Below are positions 17,944 through 26,856 of a DNA stretch of 38,751 bases, piece after piece; position 1 is the first letter of the stretch; the number at the start of each line of letters is the position of its first letter. The position numbers were made by a program, and so were the translations under genes. The stretch is from Steroidobacteraceae bacterium (GTDB lineage Bacteria; Pseudomonadota; Gammaproteobacteria; Steroidobacterales; Steroidobacteraceae), in the NCBI GenBank assembly GCA_019187495.1, contig JABAQN010000044.1:1-38751 (forward strand), given 5' to 3'. Below the pieces are notes generated by a model that saw only the letters and a list, made by a program, of their open reading frames with translations, did no database searches and was not told the origin of the DNA.

Positions 17944-19578
17944 ATGGCCGCAACCGGGGAATTGTCCGCATTCGAGCGGGCCCTGCTGCTCCTTACCCGC
18001 GTGCGCGCGGGCGAGGGGCGGTGCATCGCGCTCTTCGCTTCGCACGCTTTCCTGATCATGGCGTCCTACTACGTGCTGAAGGCGCTGCGCGAATCCTTCC
18101 TGCTCGCAGGGTCCGCGGCGGAAGTGCGCAGCTACGCGGTCGCCGCGAACGGCCTCGTGCTGATGCTGCTGATTCCGCTCTACAGCGCCGTCAGGCGACG
18201 CATCGACGGGGCGCGGCTCGTACGACTCGTCAGTTCGTTCTTCGCCGCCAACATCCTGCTCTTCGCGATCGCCTACCCGTTCCGCCCGGGCGCATGGTTC
18301 GGCATCGTATTTTTCATCTGGGTGAGCGTTTACGGCCTCATGGTGGTCGCGCAGTTCTGGGCGCTCGCGGCGAGCCACTTCAACACGAAAAGTGGCCAAC
18401 GGCTCTTTCCGGCGATCATGCTCGGCTCGACACTCGGGGCACTCGCGGGCGCGCAACTCACCGACCTGCTGATCGTCCGGGTCGGACCGATGCCGCTGCT
18501 GCTCCTCGGCGTGGTGCTGCTCGGCGCGAGCATCGCGGTGATTCGTCCCGAGACCGACGCCATCCCGGAGCCTTCGCGGCCGCAGGCCGCCGTCGATAGC
18601 CCGCGAGCCGTCCGCTCGGTGCTCGGCGGCTTCCAGGTCGTGTTCGGGAGCCGCTATCTCCTGCTCGTGGCCTGCTTCGTCGTGCTGCTGAATTGCATCG
18701 GCTCGACGGGCGACTACCTGCTCGCCGCGTTGATCAAGTCACGCGCCGAGGCGCTCGCCGGGGCCACTGCGGTGCTCGGTGAGCGCGAGGCGATCATCGG
18801 CTCGCTCTACGCGCGCTTCCAGCTCTGGGTCACGCTCGTCGGCGTGCTGGTGCAGGCCCTCGTCGTCTCGCGCGTCTATCGGGCGGTGGGCGTTCGCGGT
18901 GCGCTGCTCGTGCTCCCCGCGATCGCGCTCTTCGTGTACGGCGCCATCGCGTTCGTCCCGGTCTTCGGCATGATCTATATCGCGAAGATCCTCGAGAACT
19001 CGACCAATTACTCGCTGATGAACACGACGCAGCAGACACTCTATCTGCCGACGACGGCCGCGGAGCAGTTCGACGGCAAGACCACGATCGACACTTTCTT
19101 CTGGCGTTTCGGCGACATCCTGCAGGCGGGCGTGGTGTTCGCCGGGCTCAACTGGTTCGGCTTCGGCACGCGCCACTTCGCGGCGCTGAACGCCGCGCTG
19201 TGCGTGGCCTGGATCGGGCTCGCATGGCTCATCGGGCGCCGCTACACCGCCCTCGCCCGCAGCGAAACGCACAACACGGTGCCGGTGCGCCGCCGCGAGC
19301 CAGCGGACCTTCTCGTCTCGCCCGGCAGGCCGATCGATCACCTGCTGCCGGCGGAAACGTTTTTCGACCCGGACCCCGGTGATGTCCTCGTCTACGAGGC
19401 GCGGCTCGCCGGTGGCGGCCCCCTTCCCGCCTGGCTCGAGTTCGATCGCGCGGTGGCGCGGCTCACCGGCACCGCGCCCGCCGATTTCCTGGTCGAGGAG
19501 CGCATCGAGATCATCGCGATCGACATGGACGGCGCGACCGCGACCGCCGCGTTCACGATGCGTCGGGCAGTATCCTGA
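17944..19578 (+). CDS. ATP/ADP-translocase-like carrier fused to a cadherin-like (CADG) domain
   Basis: Residues 1-445 of 544 form about 12 hydrophobic segments resembling the NTP/NDP exchange transporters of the major facilitator superfamily. Recognisable parts are ASYYVLKALRESFLL and GQRLFPAIMLGSTLGALAG, plus FDGKTTIDTFFWRFGD close to the end of the membrane part. The substrate need not be ATP; free-living bacteria hold uncharacterised relatives. From about residue 461 there is a soluble tail with ETFFDPDPGDVLVYEARL, LPAWLEFD, RLTGTAP and IDMDGATATAAF, the pattern of a dystroglycan-type cadherin-like (He_PIG/CADG) repeat. That fusion is unexpected. The 3' end overlaps the convergent kinase-like gene by 26 bases. 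Confidence 0.75.
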   Translation: MAATGELSAFERALLLLTRVRAGEGRCIALFASHAFLIMASYYVLKALRESFLLAGSAAEVRSYAVAANGLVLMLLIPLYSAVRRRIDGARLVRLVSSFFAANILLFAIAYPFRPGAWFGIVFFIWVSVYGLMVVAQFWALAASHFNTKSGQRLFPAIMLGSTLGALAGAQLTDLLIVRVGPMPLLLLGVVLLGASIAVIRPETDAIPEPSRPQAAVDSPRAVRSVLGGFQVVFGSRYLLLVACFVVLLNCIGSTGDYLLAALIKSRAEALAGATAVLGEREAIIGSLYARFQLWVTLVGVLVQALVVSRVYRAVGVRGALLVLPAIALFVYGAIAFVPVFGMIYIAKILENSTNYSLMNTTQQTLYLPTTAAEQFDGKTTIDTFFWRFGDILQAGVVFAGLNWFGFGTRHFAALNAALCVAWIGLAWLIGRRYTALARSETHNTVPVRRREPADLLVSPGRPIDHLLPAETFFDPDPGDVLVYEARLAGGGPLPAWLEFDRAVARLTGTAPADFLVEERIEIIAIDMDGATATAAFTMRRAVS

Positions 19579-20539
19579 TATCGCCCTTGTCGATGCGATG
19601 CACGAGCCGCACACGCCGCCGCTCGACTTCGCCGATTTCCTTGCTCGTGAGCCCGAGCTGCACCTGGCCGCCCTTGCGCCGCACGCCGCGCAAGGCATCG
19701 AAGTTCGCGCTGTCGGGCCGCGATACCCAGGCCTCGCCGACGAGTTCGTACTGTGCGATCACTGCGAGATGCGCGCGCAGCTCGCCGAGGGTGAGCGCGT
19801 GCAGCCGGTCGGCGAGCACGCGATCGACCGCGTCGACGCGCAGGTTCTTCCAGAACGTGCCGACGTCGCTCTCTTCCGAATCGAACGCGACGCCATTGTC
19901 GATCGCCCAGGCGCGCACGGTTGCGCCCTCACCCGTGAGCATCACGTTGCCGAGATTCGAGTCCTTGTGCTCGACGAGGTAAGTCAGGACGTTGAGCCGG
20001 CTGATCGCACGCGCATAGGCGGGATCCGCCGCGAAGCGTGGTCCGTCGATGCGCAGCGGGTGCGGCTTCGCGCCGTCCAGCCAGCATTGCACCATGTAGA
20101 ACGTGCCGTCGGTGCCGCTCCAGGCCTCGACAGCGGCCGGATCGATCCGCCTGAAGGCGTCGAGCGGGGCCGAGCGCAACGCGATCGGTGGCACGACCTG
20201 TTCATCGGCAGGGAACAGCAGGCGCGATAGTTCGTACGCGGCGAGCTCGTAGCGCGGCTCGTTGTTGAACGAACTCACGCCCGCACCGGCGCGCCGCACC
20301 TTGATCCTGAAGGCGGCAGGATCTGCCGCCGTATGCGCCATGGCCTTGCGGGTGATGTCCTTCTCGAAGCGCACCGGCCTGGCATCTTCGATCACCAGAT
20401 CGGGAGCCGTGAGCGCGCCGAGCGTGCAGGTGCCTTCACTTGCGTGCAGTGCAGCAGAAGCCGCGAGCAGCGCCCAGAGAACCAATGGTCGCGCGGCCTC
20501 GTATTTCGGCCCCCAACGACCCCGAAGACCTGCCGTCAT
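19553..20539 (-). CDS. Secreted kinase-fold (FAM20/HipA/PI3K-like) protein
   Basis: The 328-residue protein has a signal peptide with hydrophobic core LVLWALLAASAAL, probably cleaved near residue 34. The mature part resembles the atypical FAM20C/PI3K-like kinase fold. It has a Lys in AAFRIKVRR and a Glu-bearing helix, EPRYELAAYELSRLL. It then has a catalytic-loop-like EHKDSNLGN (about residue 190) and a metal-binding AIDNGVAF (about 212). If correct it would phosphorylate something in the cell envelope, or only bind nucleotide. An ATG at 20539 follows GGGGGT. It lies divergent from the PEP-CTERM gene and convergent with the carrier gene. The fold assignment is from motifs only. Confidence 0.6.
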   Translation of the reverse strand: MTAGLRGRWGPKYEAARPLVLWALLAASAALHASEGTCTLGALTAPDLVIEDARPVRFEKDITRKAMAHTAADPAAFRIKVRRAGAGVSSFNNEPRYELAAYELSRLLFPADEQVVPPIALRSAPLDAFRRIDPAAVEAWSGTDGTFYMVQCWLDGAKPHPLRIDGPRFAADPAYARAISRLNVLTYLVEHKDSNLGNVMLTGEGATVRAWAIDNGVAFDSEESDVGTFWKNLRVDAVDRVLADRLHALTLGELRAHLAVIAQYELVGEAWVSRPDSANFDALRGVRRKGGQVQLGLTSKEIGEVERRRVRLVHRIDKGDIRILPDAS

Positions 20540-20664
20540 GCGACCCCCGAACAGTCCACTCTGCGGCGAACGCGTCGACGGATCTTACACTTTGAACGGC
20601 CAGCACCAGCGGGATGGTGGATGCCTTGATCTAACTCATTGATTTCCCGCAACGAGGGTCGTTC

Positions 20665-20680
20665 TGGCACCCAACTTGCT
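20665..20680 (+). promoter_or_regulatory. Sigma-54 (RpoN) promoter of the PEP-CTERM gene
   Basis: TGGCAC, five bases, then TTGCT gives the -24/-12 elements with the invariant GG (20666-20667) and GC (20678-20679) exactly ten bases apart. Transcription should start near 20691, leaving a leader of about 40 bases that ends in AGGGGACAGTC before the ATG. Sigma-54 control of PEP-CTERM genes through PrsK/PrsR is known in other proteobacteria. An activator site should lie further upstream, within 20540-20660, but I cannot define it. Confidence 0.75.
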
Positions 20681-20731
20681 GCGGCTATGTCCCACGACCC
20701 CATCCAGAACACCGCACAGCAGGGGACAGTC

Positions 20732-21652
20732 ATGAGGAAGGGAATCTCTTTGCGAGCGCTCGCCGTCGCGTCATTGGCATTGCTGCCGCTCACGAGCCTG
20801 CAGGCGCGAAATATTCGCGTCGATTTCGACCCGAGCGCCTTCGAGTCGAGCGGTTCCGGCTGGTCGTTCAGTTCGATCAACCTGTTCGGGCCCTCCGCGC
20901 TGCCGGGCAGCGGCTCCCTGCAGTTCGCCCTGAGTGGCTCGTACGATCCCGATAGCGACCCGGGCACGAACAACGACGTCTCCTACGATTTCCAGCCCGT
21001 TGCGCCACTGCAGGTGGGCAGTTCGCTGTATGCGTCCTTCTGCATGTTCGCCAATGGGACGTTCACGCTGTCGCAGTCGGGTGATTGCAGCGGGTCCGCG
21101 GGGGTCGACCCGACATTCGGCCTGCTGCCGATCGCCGGACTCAGCCCGCGCGAGGGCGCGCAGCCGACGGACTCGGGCTCGATGTTCTCCACCAATGGCT
21201 TCGGGGTCGGCATACCGGACGAAGGGCAACCGGACTTCACCGGTCCGTACAACATTGCCGACGCGGTGCCGACCGTGCGCCTGTGGTGGAACGACGTCGC
21301 GGAATCCTATGACGAGTTCGGCAATGCCGTGGGACCGTCGTATTCCGTCCAGGCATTCATCTACATGCTGGGCGATGGCAACTTCGACCTGGACGTCCGC
21401 TACGGGACCAACGGCGGAAGCTTTTCCGGCATCGAGCGCTTCATCTCTGCCGACGGCCAGTCGCTCTTCAGCGATTCCACGGCTGTCGTGGAAGGCGGCG
21501 ACTACTTCTACCGGTTCCGCAACGGCCAGTTGCAGGGCGGCGGAACGACTGGACCACCGACTTCCGTGCCCGAGCCGGGCTCGCTCGCGTTGCTGTCGAC
21601 GGGCCTGATCGCGCTCGCGTTCATCCGTCGACGTCGGCGAAAGACGGCGTAG
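20732..21652 (+). CDS. PEP-CTERM sorted extracellular protein, nidogen-like
   Basis: The 306-residue protein has a signal peptide with core ALAVASLALLPLTSL, a secreted Gly/Ser/Asp-rich body, and a PEP-CTERM tail. The tail is VPEPGS, then a hydrophobic helix LALLSTGLIALAF, then an Arg-rich end, the target of exosortase and an export/biofilm route. In the body, VRLWWNDVAE followed by VQAFIYMLGDGNFDLDVRYG resembles a nidogen-type (NIDO) adhesion domain. ATG 20732 is used because it follows AGGGGACA and gives a clean signal peptide. Its promoter is sigma-54 type. No exosortase gene is in the window, so it must be elsewhere. Confidence 0.85.
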   Translation: MRKGISLRALAVASLALLPLTSLQARNIRVDFDPSAFESSGSGWSFSSINLFGPSALPGSGSLQFALSGSYDPDSDPGTNNDVSYDFQPVAPLQVGSSLYASFCMFANGTFTLSQSGDCSGSAGVDPTFGLLPIAGLSPREGAQPTDSGSMFSTNGFGVGIPDEGQPDFTGPYNIADAVPTVRLWWNDVAESYDEFGNAVGPSYSVQAFIYMLGDGNFDLDVRYGTNGGSFSGIERFISADGQSLFSDSTAVVEGGDYFYRFRNGQLQGGGTTGPPTSVPEPGSLALLSTGLIALAFIRRRRRKTA

Positions 21653-21691
21653 CGGAAGCACCTGGCGCCTCACGGCGTTGTCCAGTGAGCG

Positions 21692-21724
21692 AACCGCGGC
21701 GACGATTGTTCGTCGCGGTTTCCT
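21692..21724 (+). terminator. Candidate intrinsic terminator after the PEP-CTERM gene
   Basis: GCGACGA and TCGTCGC pair around a TTGT loop, and AACC/GGTT extends the stem after a three-base bulge; TTTCCTTC follows. It lies 40 bases past the PEP-CTERM stop. The T-run is short, so the strength is uncertain. Confidence 0.5.
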
Positions 21725-21743
21725 TCAGTAATCTCGGGCCGCT

Positions 21744-24700
21744 TTGGACGCGTTCAGGATTTTCCTGTCTTCGCCGGGTGACGTCGCGCAGGAGCGATTG
21801 ATTGCCCGGAGTGTCATCGAACGACTGCGCACGGAGTTCGCTGGCCGCGTAACACTCGAACCGGTCTTCTGGGAACACGAGCCGCTGGTCGCGTCGGCTT
21901 CCTTCCAGGACCAGCTGCCCCATCCGGCGAGCGCCGATGCGGTGATCTGCGTGTTGTGGTCGCGACTCGGAACCCGGCTGCCTGCGAGCTTTCGCAAGCC
22001 GGATGGCAGCCCGTACGGCTCCGGCACGGAATTCGAATTCGAGGACGCGCTCGCGGGGCTGCGCCGTCACGGGCGGCCCGCGCTGCTCGTGTATCGCAAG
22101 ACTGCGCCACCGCTGCTCGATGTCGACGACGCCGAACTCGCTGTCGAGCGCCTGCGCCAGAAACAGGCACTGGATGCATTCGTGCGGCGGTGGTTCCACG
22201 ATGAGGCCGACGGAACCCTGCGCGCCGCGTTCCACCCGTTCGAGAGCGTCGCGGAGTTCGAGGAGCTGATCGAGGTCCATCTTCGCAAGCTGATCGCGAG
22301 GCGCTTCCCCGAAGCGGTGGGCGCCGAACGCCGCGACGTCACGCTGTGGACCGAGTCGCCGTTCCGCGGACTCGAATCATTCGACTTCGAGCACGCGCCC
22401 ATATTCTTCGGCCGCACGGCCGCAATCGGCGAAATGATCGCCGCGCTGCGCCGGCAGGCGGCGGACAACCATCCGTTCCTGCTGGTCATCGGCGCGAGCG
22501 GCAGCGGCAAGTCCTCGGTCGTGCGATCCGGCCTGCTGCCGGTGCTGACGCAACCCGCCATCATCGAGGGAGTCGCCGGCTGGCTGCGCGCGGAGCTGCG
22601 TCCCCGCGACCGGCAGGACGACCTCTCGATGCTGCTCGTACAGGTCCTCGCCCGGGCGCTTGGCGAACCCGAGGGCGAAAGTGCGGATGTCCTCGCGCTC
22701 ATCGGGGGCCGGATCGCACCCGACCAGCGACTCGCGCTCGTGATCGACCAGCTCGAGGAGGTGTTTTCCGACGAGCGCTTCGGATTCGAAGAACGCGAGC
22801 GCTTCTTCGCGCTGCTCGCACGGGTGATCGCCACGGGTGCGGTCTGGGTCATCGCCACGCTGCGCAGCGACTTTTATCCACGCTGTGTCGAGCACGCCGA
22901 TCTCGTGGTGATGAAGGCCGGGCATGGCCAGTATGACCTGAGGCCACCCACGCCGGCGGAAATCGGCCAGATCATTCGCCTGCCCGCTGCGGCGGCGGGC
23001 CTGCGCTTCGAGACCCACGTCGGCGGCGGCGAGGGCCTCGACGAGTTGCTGCGCGATGAAGCCGCTCGCAGCCCGGAGGCACTGCCGCTGCTCGAGTTCG
23101 CACTCGAGGAGCTGTACAAGCGACGCGCCTCCGACGGCACCCTGACCTTCGCCGCCTACCGCGACATCGGCGGCGTGGAAGGCGCGCTCGCGCAGCGCGC
23201 CGAGACCGTACTCCTGGCGCTGCCGCCAGCGACGCGGGACAGCCTGCCGGCGGCCCTGCGCAAACTGATCGCGGTCAACGCCGCGGGCGAGGGCAGCTAC
23301 AGTCGCCGCAGCGCCGCGCTCGACGAGTTTCCGGCCGGCCCGCAGCGCGAGCTCGTGCGCGCGCTGATCGAAGCGCGGCTGTGCGTATCCGAACTTGGCG
23401 CCGATGCCCGGCCGGTCGTGTCGATCGCACACGAAGCGCTGCTGCGGCACTGGCCACGTGTTCGCGACTGGCTGGAGAACAACCGCGACATGCTGCGCGC
23501 CCACGGCAGGCTCGCGGTTTCCGCGGAGCGCTGGGAGCAGGAGGGCCGCCGCCCGGATTTGCTGCTGGCGAAAGGCCGTCCGCTCGATGAGGCACTTACT
23601 GTCCTCGACGCCCAAATCGAGATCACGCCCTCCGAAAGGGCGCTGATCGACGCATCGCGTTCACAGGCGAAACGCGCACGAACCCTGCGCGCGGCCGCGG
23701 TGACGGGCCTTGCCGTCCTGGCCATCGCCGCCACGGTCTCGGCCGTCATCGCGACTTCGCAGCGTCAACGCGCAGTGACCGAGGCTTCCACGACCCAGGA
23801 AACCATGAACTTCATGGTGTCGCTGTTCACGCTGGCCGACCCGACCAAGGCCCGCGCGAACGAGTTCACGGTGCGCGAGATGCTCGACCGGGGTGCGAGT
23901 GATGTCCGCCGGCAGCTGACCGACCGCCCGGCGGTGCGCTCGAGCCTGATGACGGCGATGGGTCGCGCCTATACAGGGCTCGGGCTTCCCGCGCCCGCGA
24001 TCCAGCTCCTGGACGAGGCACTGCAGGCACGCAAACAGTCGCTGGGAGCATCGGACCGGGCCACGACAGAGACCCGAACCGCCCTGGCGGCCGCCACCTA
24101 TCTCGACGGCAAGTACCAGGATGCCGAGAAGCTCTATCGCGAGTCCCTGAAGGATGCCCGACGCCTCGGCCCGGAGGGCGATGCGCTCGTGGCGAGCAAC
24201 CTGAATGGCCTCGGCGACACTCTTTCCCAGCTCGGGTCCGATGCGGAGGCGGAGAAGCTGTACCGGCATGCCCTCGAGATGGATCGCCGCTTGTACGGTC
24301 CGGAGAGCGTTCAGGTGGCGCAGACAGTGCAGGGACTCGCCGGCACGCTGTTTTTCGCGGCCCGATACGATGAAGCCGAACCCCTGATGCTGCAAAGCCT
24401 CGCGATCTGGCGCAAGCAACTCGGCGCGAAGCATTGGAAGGTCGGCAGCAACCTGAATGACCTGGGCGCCCTCTATTTCCAGACCGGCCGTTACGGGGAA
24501 GCGGTCGATGTCTGGAAAGAAAGTCTCGGAATTTCCGAAGAATGGGCCGGCAAGGATCATCCCGAAGTGGGCTCGATCCTGAACAATATCGGCCGTGGCC
24601 TGCTTGTCGACGGCAGGCTCGACGAGGCCAAAGGCTTCCTCGCGAGAACACTCGACATCGATCGCCGCACGAAACCCCCCGACCACGATGACCTGATCCT

Positions 24701-25118
24701 GCCGCTCAACAGCCTCGCGATGATCGACATCGCCGGCGGTGACTACGCCAGCGCGGAGAGCAAACTCGATGAGGCGCTGAGGATCGCCGAGAAGCAGAAT
24801 CACTGGATGCTCGACCAGGTGCTGACCAACCTCGCGGATGTGTACGCCCGCACCGGCCGCGCCCCGCAGGCGGAGCCGCTCCTCGCCCGCGCGCGAGCGC
24901 TGCTCGAAAAGCAATACCCGCGCGACAAGATGCCGGACGAGGCGTGGCGCTACGCGCTGCAGGACGCAGTGCTCGCGACGACCTACGCCGCTGAAAAGAA
25001 GTACGCCGAGGCGCGCAAGCTCCTGGCCGATGCGCTGCCGATCGTGCGCAAGCGCTTCGGCAAACAGCGATACTACACTCGCGATCTCGAGCAGCGCCTC
25101 GCCCGCCTGCCGCACTGA
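21744..25118 (+). CDS. DUF4062-like / STAND NTPase / TPR signalling protein
   Basis: This 1124-residue protein starts at a TTG that puts FRIFLSSPGDV at the N-terminus, as in DUF4062/TIR-like domains (about residues 1-190, with CVLWSRLGTRLP and GTEFEFEDAL). A nucleotide-binding STAND module (nSTAND1 type) follows. Its Walker A is GASGSGKSS (about 250-258), its Walker B region LALVIDQLEE (about 328-337), and it has WVIATLRSDFY and a winged-helix part. One membrane span (about 648-668) separates it from TPR repeats of the kinesin-light-chain kind (about 690-1110). STAND proteins act as ligand-triggered switches in regulation, defence and cell death. The next gene starts after one base. Specific function unknown. 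Confidence 0.8.
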   Translation: MDAFRIFLSSPGDVAQERLIARSVIERLRTEFAGRVTLEPVFWEHEPLVASASFQDQLPHPASADAVICVLWSRLGTRLPASFRKPDGSPYGSGTEFEFEDALAGLRRHGRPALLVYRKTAPPLLDVDDAELAVERLRQKQALDAFVRRWFHDEADGTLRAAFHPFESVAEFEELIEVHLRKLIARRFPEAVGAERRDVTLWTESPFRGLESFDFEHAPIFFGRTAAIGEMIAALRRQAADNHPFLLVIGASGSGKSSVVRSGLLPVLTQPAIIEGVAGWLRAELRPRDRQDDLSMLLVQVLARALGEPEGESADVLALIGGRIAPDQRLALVIDQLEEVFSDERFGFEERERFFALLARVIATGAVWVIATLRSDFYPRCVEHADLVVMKAGHGQYDLRPPTPAEIGQIIRLPAAAAGLRFETHVGGGEGLDELLRDEAARSPEALPLLEFALEELYKRRASDGTLTFAAYRDIGGVEGALAQRAETVLLALPPATRDSLPAALRKLIAVNAAGEGSYSRRSAALDEFPAGPQRELVRALIEARLCVSELGADARPVVSIAHEALLRHWPRVRDWLENNRDMLRAHGRLAVSAERWEQEGRRPDLLLAKGRPLDEALTVLDAQIEITPSERALIDASRSQAKRARTLRAAAVTGLAVLAIAATVSAVIATSQRQRAVTEASTTQETMNFMVSLFTLADPTKARANEFTVREMLDRGASDVRRQLTDRPAVRSSLMTAMGRAYTGLGLPAPAIQLLDEALQARKQSLGASDRATTETRTALAAATYLDGKYQDAEKLYRESLKDARRLGPEGDALVASNLNGLGDTLSQLGSDAEAEKLYRHALEMDRRLYGPESVQVAQTVQGLAGTLFFAARYDEAEPLMLQSLAIWRKQLGAKHWKVGSNLNDLGALYFQTGRYGEAVDVWKESLGISEEWAGKDHPEVGSILNNIGRGLLVDGRLDEAKGFLARTLDIDRRTKPPDHDDLILPLNSLAMIDIAGGDYASAESKLDEALRIAEKQNHWMLDQVLTNLADVYARTGRAPQAEPLLARARALLEKQYPRDKMPDEAWRYALQDAVLATTYAAEKKYAEARKLLADALPIVRKRFGKQRYYTRDLEQRLARLPH

Positions 25119-25119
25119 C

Positions 25120-26847
25120 ATGGAGCCACCTGCCGCGCCGATGGACCTGCCCGCCGCCATTCCGCTCGTCATCGGCGTGACCGGGCACCGCGACCTCGTT
25201 GCGTCGGAAGAGCCCGCGATCCGGGATCGCGTGCGCGAGGTCCTCGTGTCGTTGCGCGACCGCTGGCCCGCGACGCCTCTGATCGTCGCCTCGCAGCTCG
25301 CCGAGGGCGCGGACCTGCTCGTCGCCGAGGAGGCGCATGCGCTCGGCCTCGAACTCGTGTTCCTGCAGCCATTGCCGATCGCCGACTACCGCGCGCAGTT
25401 TTCGGATCCCGGGGCGCAGGCGCGCTTCGACGAACTGCGAGCGGTCTCGCGCGTCGTCGACCTGACGAACGGCGAGGCGGCGGCGGATCGCGACACGCTC
25501 TATGCGATCGCCGGCGATTTCCTCGCCCGCTATTGCTACATCCTGCTCGCGTTGTGGGACGGCAAGCCGACCGCGAGCCCCGGGGGAACCGCCGCGGTCG
25601 TCGACTATCGCCTCGCCTCCAAGGGCGGCGCGCGGCCGGCCACCCACGAACTGCGCGACCTCGCGCTCGGCGAGGCCGACAACTCCCTCGTCTACCACAT
25701 CCTCGTCTCGCGCGATCGCAGGAACGGCGAGCCGACCAATGGCCACAAGCCGCTGTCGGCGGGCTACCTGCACGAGTTCGCGGGCGGCCGCTCCACGCTG
25801 CAGGAGTCGATGCCCGAAGAGTACCTGCACGTCCTCGAGCGGACCGAAGAGTTCAACCAGGTCGCGCAGCGCGCCGCCACCGGCGCGGCCGCAGCCGAAC
25901 GTCCGCCGTTCGTCGGCGCATCGCCCGCCGTGCGGCGCTGTGCCCGGCTCATCGGACTCGCGGACCACCTCGCCACGCTCTATCGGCACCGCCTGACACG
26001 CATCACGGCGTGGACCTACGGGGTCGGCGCCGTGATGGGCTGTGCGTTCGTGCTGTATTCGAAGATCCCGGCGATGTGGGGCCTCATCTATGTGTTCTTC
26101 GGCGCCGCACTCGCGGCGATTGCACTCAGTCGCTACGCCGAGTACCGCGACTGGCACCGTGACCATCTCGAGTATCGCGCGCTGTGCGAGGGGCTGCGGG
26201 TGCAGTTCTACCTGCGCGTCGCGGGCGTACGCGACGAAGGCCGGCTGCACACGGGCGACGAGAGCTTCCTGCGCCGGCAGGACCCGGAACTCGACTGGAT
26301 CAGGAACGCGATGCGCGCGGTCGATTTCGAGATGCACGATGCCGGGCGCGACGGCATCTCGGGCGGCATCGAACACGCGATCGAGACGTGGGTCGGTTCC
26401 CTCGATCCGGTGAAGGCGCGCGGCTCGGGCCAGCTCGGCTACTTCTGGCATTCGGGAGAGCGGCGCCGCCACATGATCACGCTCACCGAGCGCACGGGCG
26501 CGGTCACGCTGGTCCTCGGCCTCGCCGCCGCCGCGGTGCTGTGCTTCGTGCCGGTGCTGCACACGGGGTACCTCAAGACCCCGCTCGTCGTGACGATGGG
26601 CCTGCTGCCGCTCGCCGCGGGCCTGCTCGAAGCGTGGCTGCAGAAGTCGGCCGCGAAGGAACTCGCGCGCCAGTACGGCTACATGTATCGCCTCTTCGAC
26701 GAGGCGCGTTCGCAACTGCAGGGCGATGTCGCCGACGACCGGCGACGCTCGGTCCTCTACTCGCTCGGGCGCGCCGCGCTCGCCGAGCACGCCACCTGGG
26801 TGCTGCTCAACCGCGACCGCAAGCTGCGCCACCTGCCCACGCACTGA
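25120..26847 (+). CDS. SLOG-like sensor domain with two 2-TM (SLATT/DUF4231-like) units
   Basis: The 575-residue protein begins with a Rossmann-like domain, PLVIGVTGHRDL at about residue 14, then SQLAEGADLLVAEEA and LVFLQPLP. This is the SLOG (DprA/LOG-related) pattern, thought to bind nucleotides or their derivatives. Two hydrophobic hairpins follow, at about 298-337 and 463-507, each next to a charged helical stretch. The end, YGYMYRLFDEARSQL with WVLLNRDRKLRHLP, resembles the SLATT/DUF4231 effectors that form predicted pores in nucleotide-based conflict systems. ATG 25120 is one base after the previous stop; ATG 25141 is an alternative. I infer that it links ligand sensing to a membrane response. 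Confidence 0.68.
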   Translation: MEPPAAPMDLPAAIPLVIGVTGHRDLVASEEPAIRDRVREVLVSLRDRWPATPLIVASQLAEGADLLVAEEAHALGLELVFLQPLPIADYRAQFSDPGAQARFDELRAVSRVVDLTNGEAAADRDTLYAIAGDFLARYCYILLALWDGKPTASPGGTAAVVDYRLASKGGARPATHELRDLALGEADNSLVYHILVSRDRRNGEPTNGHKPLSAGYLHEFAGGRSTLQESMPEEYLHVLERTEEFNQVAQRAATGAAAAERPPFVGASPAVRRCARLIGLADHLATLYRHRLTRITAWTYGVGAVMGCAFVLYSKIPAMWGLIYVFFGAALAAIALSRYAEYRDWHRDHLEYRALCEGLRVQFYLRVAGVRDEGRLHTGDESFLRRQDPELDWIRNAMRAVDFEMHDAGRDGISGGIEHAIETWVGSLDPVKARGSGQLGYFWHSGERRRHMITLTERTGAVTLVLGLAAAAVLCFVPVLHTGYLKTPLVVTMGLLPLAAGLLEAWLQKSAAKELARQYGYMYRLFDEARSQLQGDVADDRRRSVLYSLGRAALAEHATWVLLNRDRKLRHLPTH

Positions 26848-26856
26848 GGAGACCAC

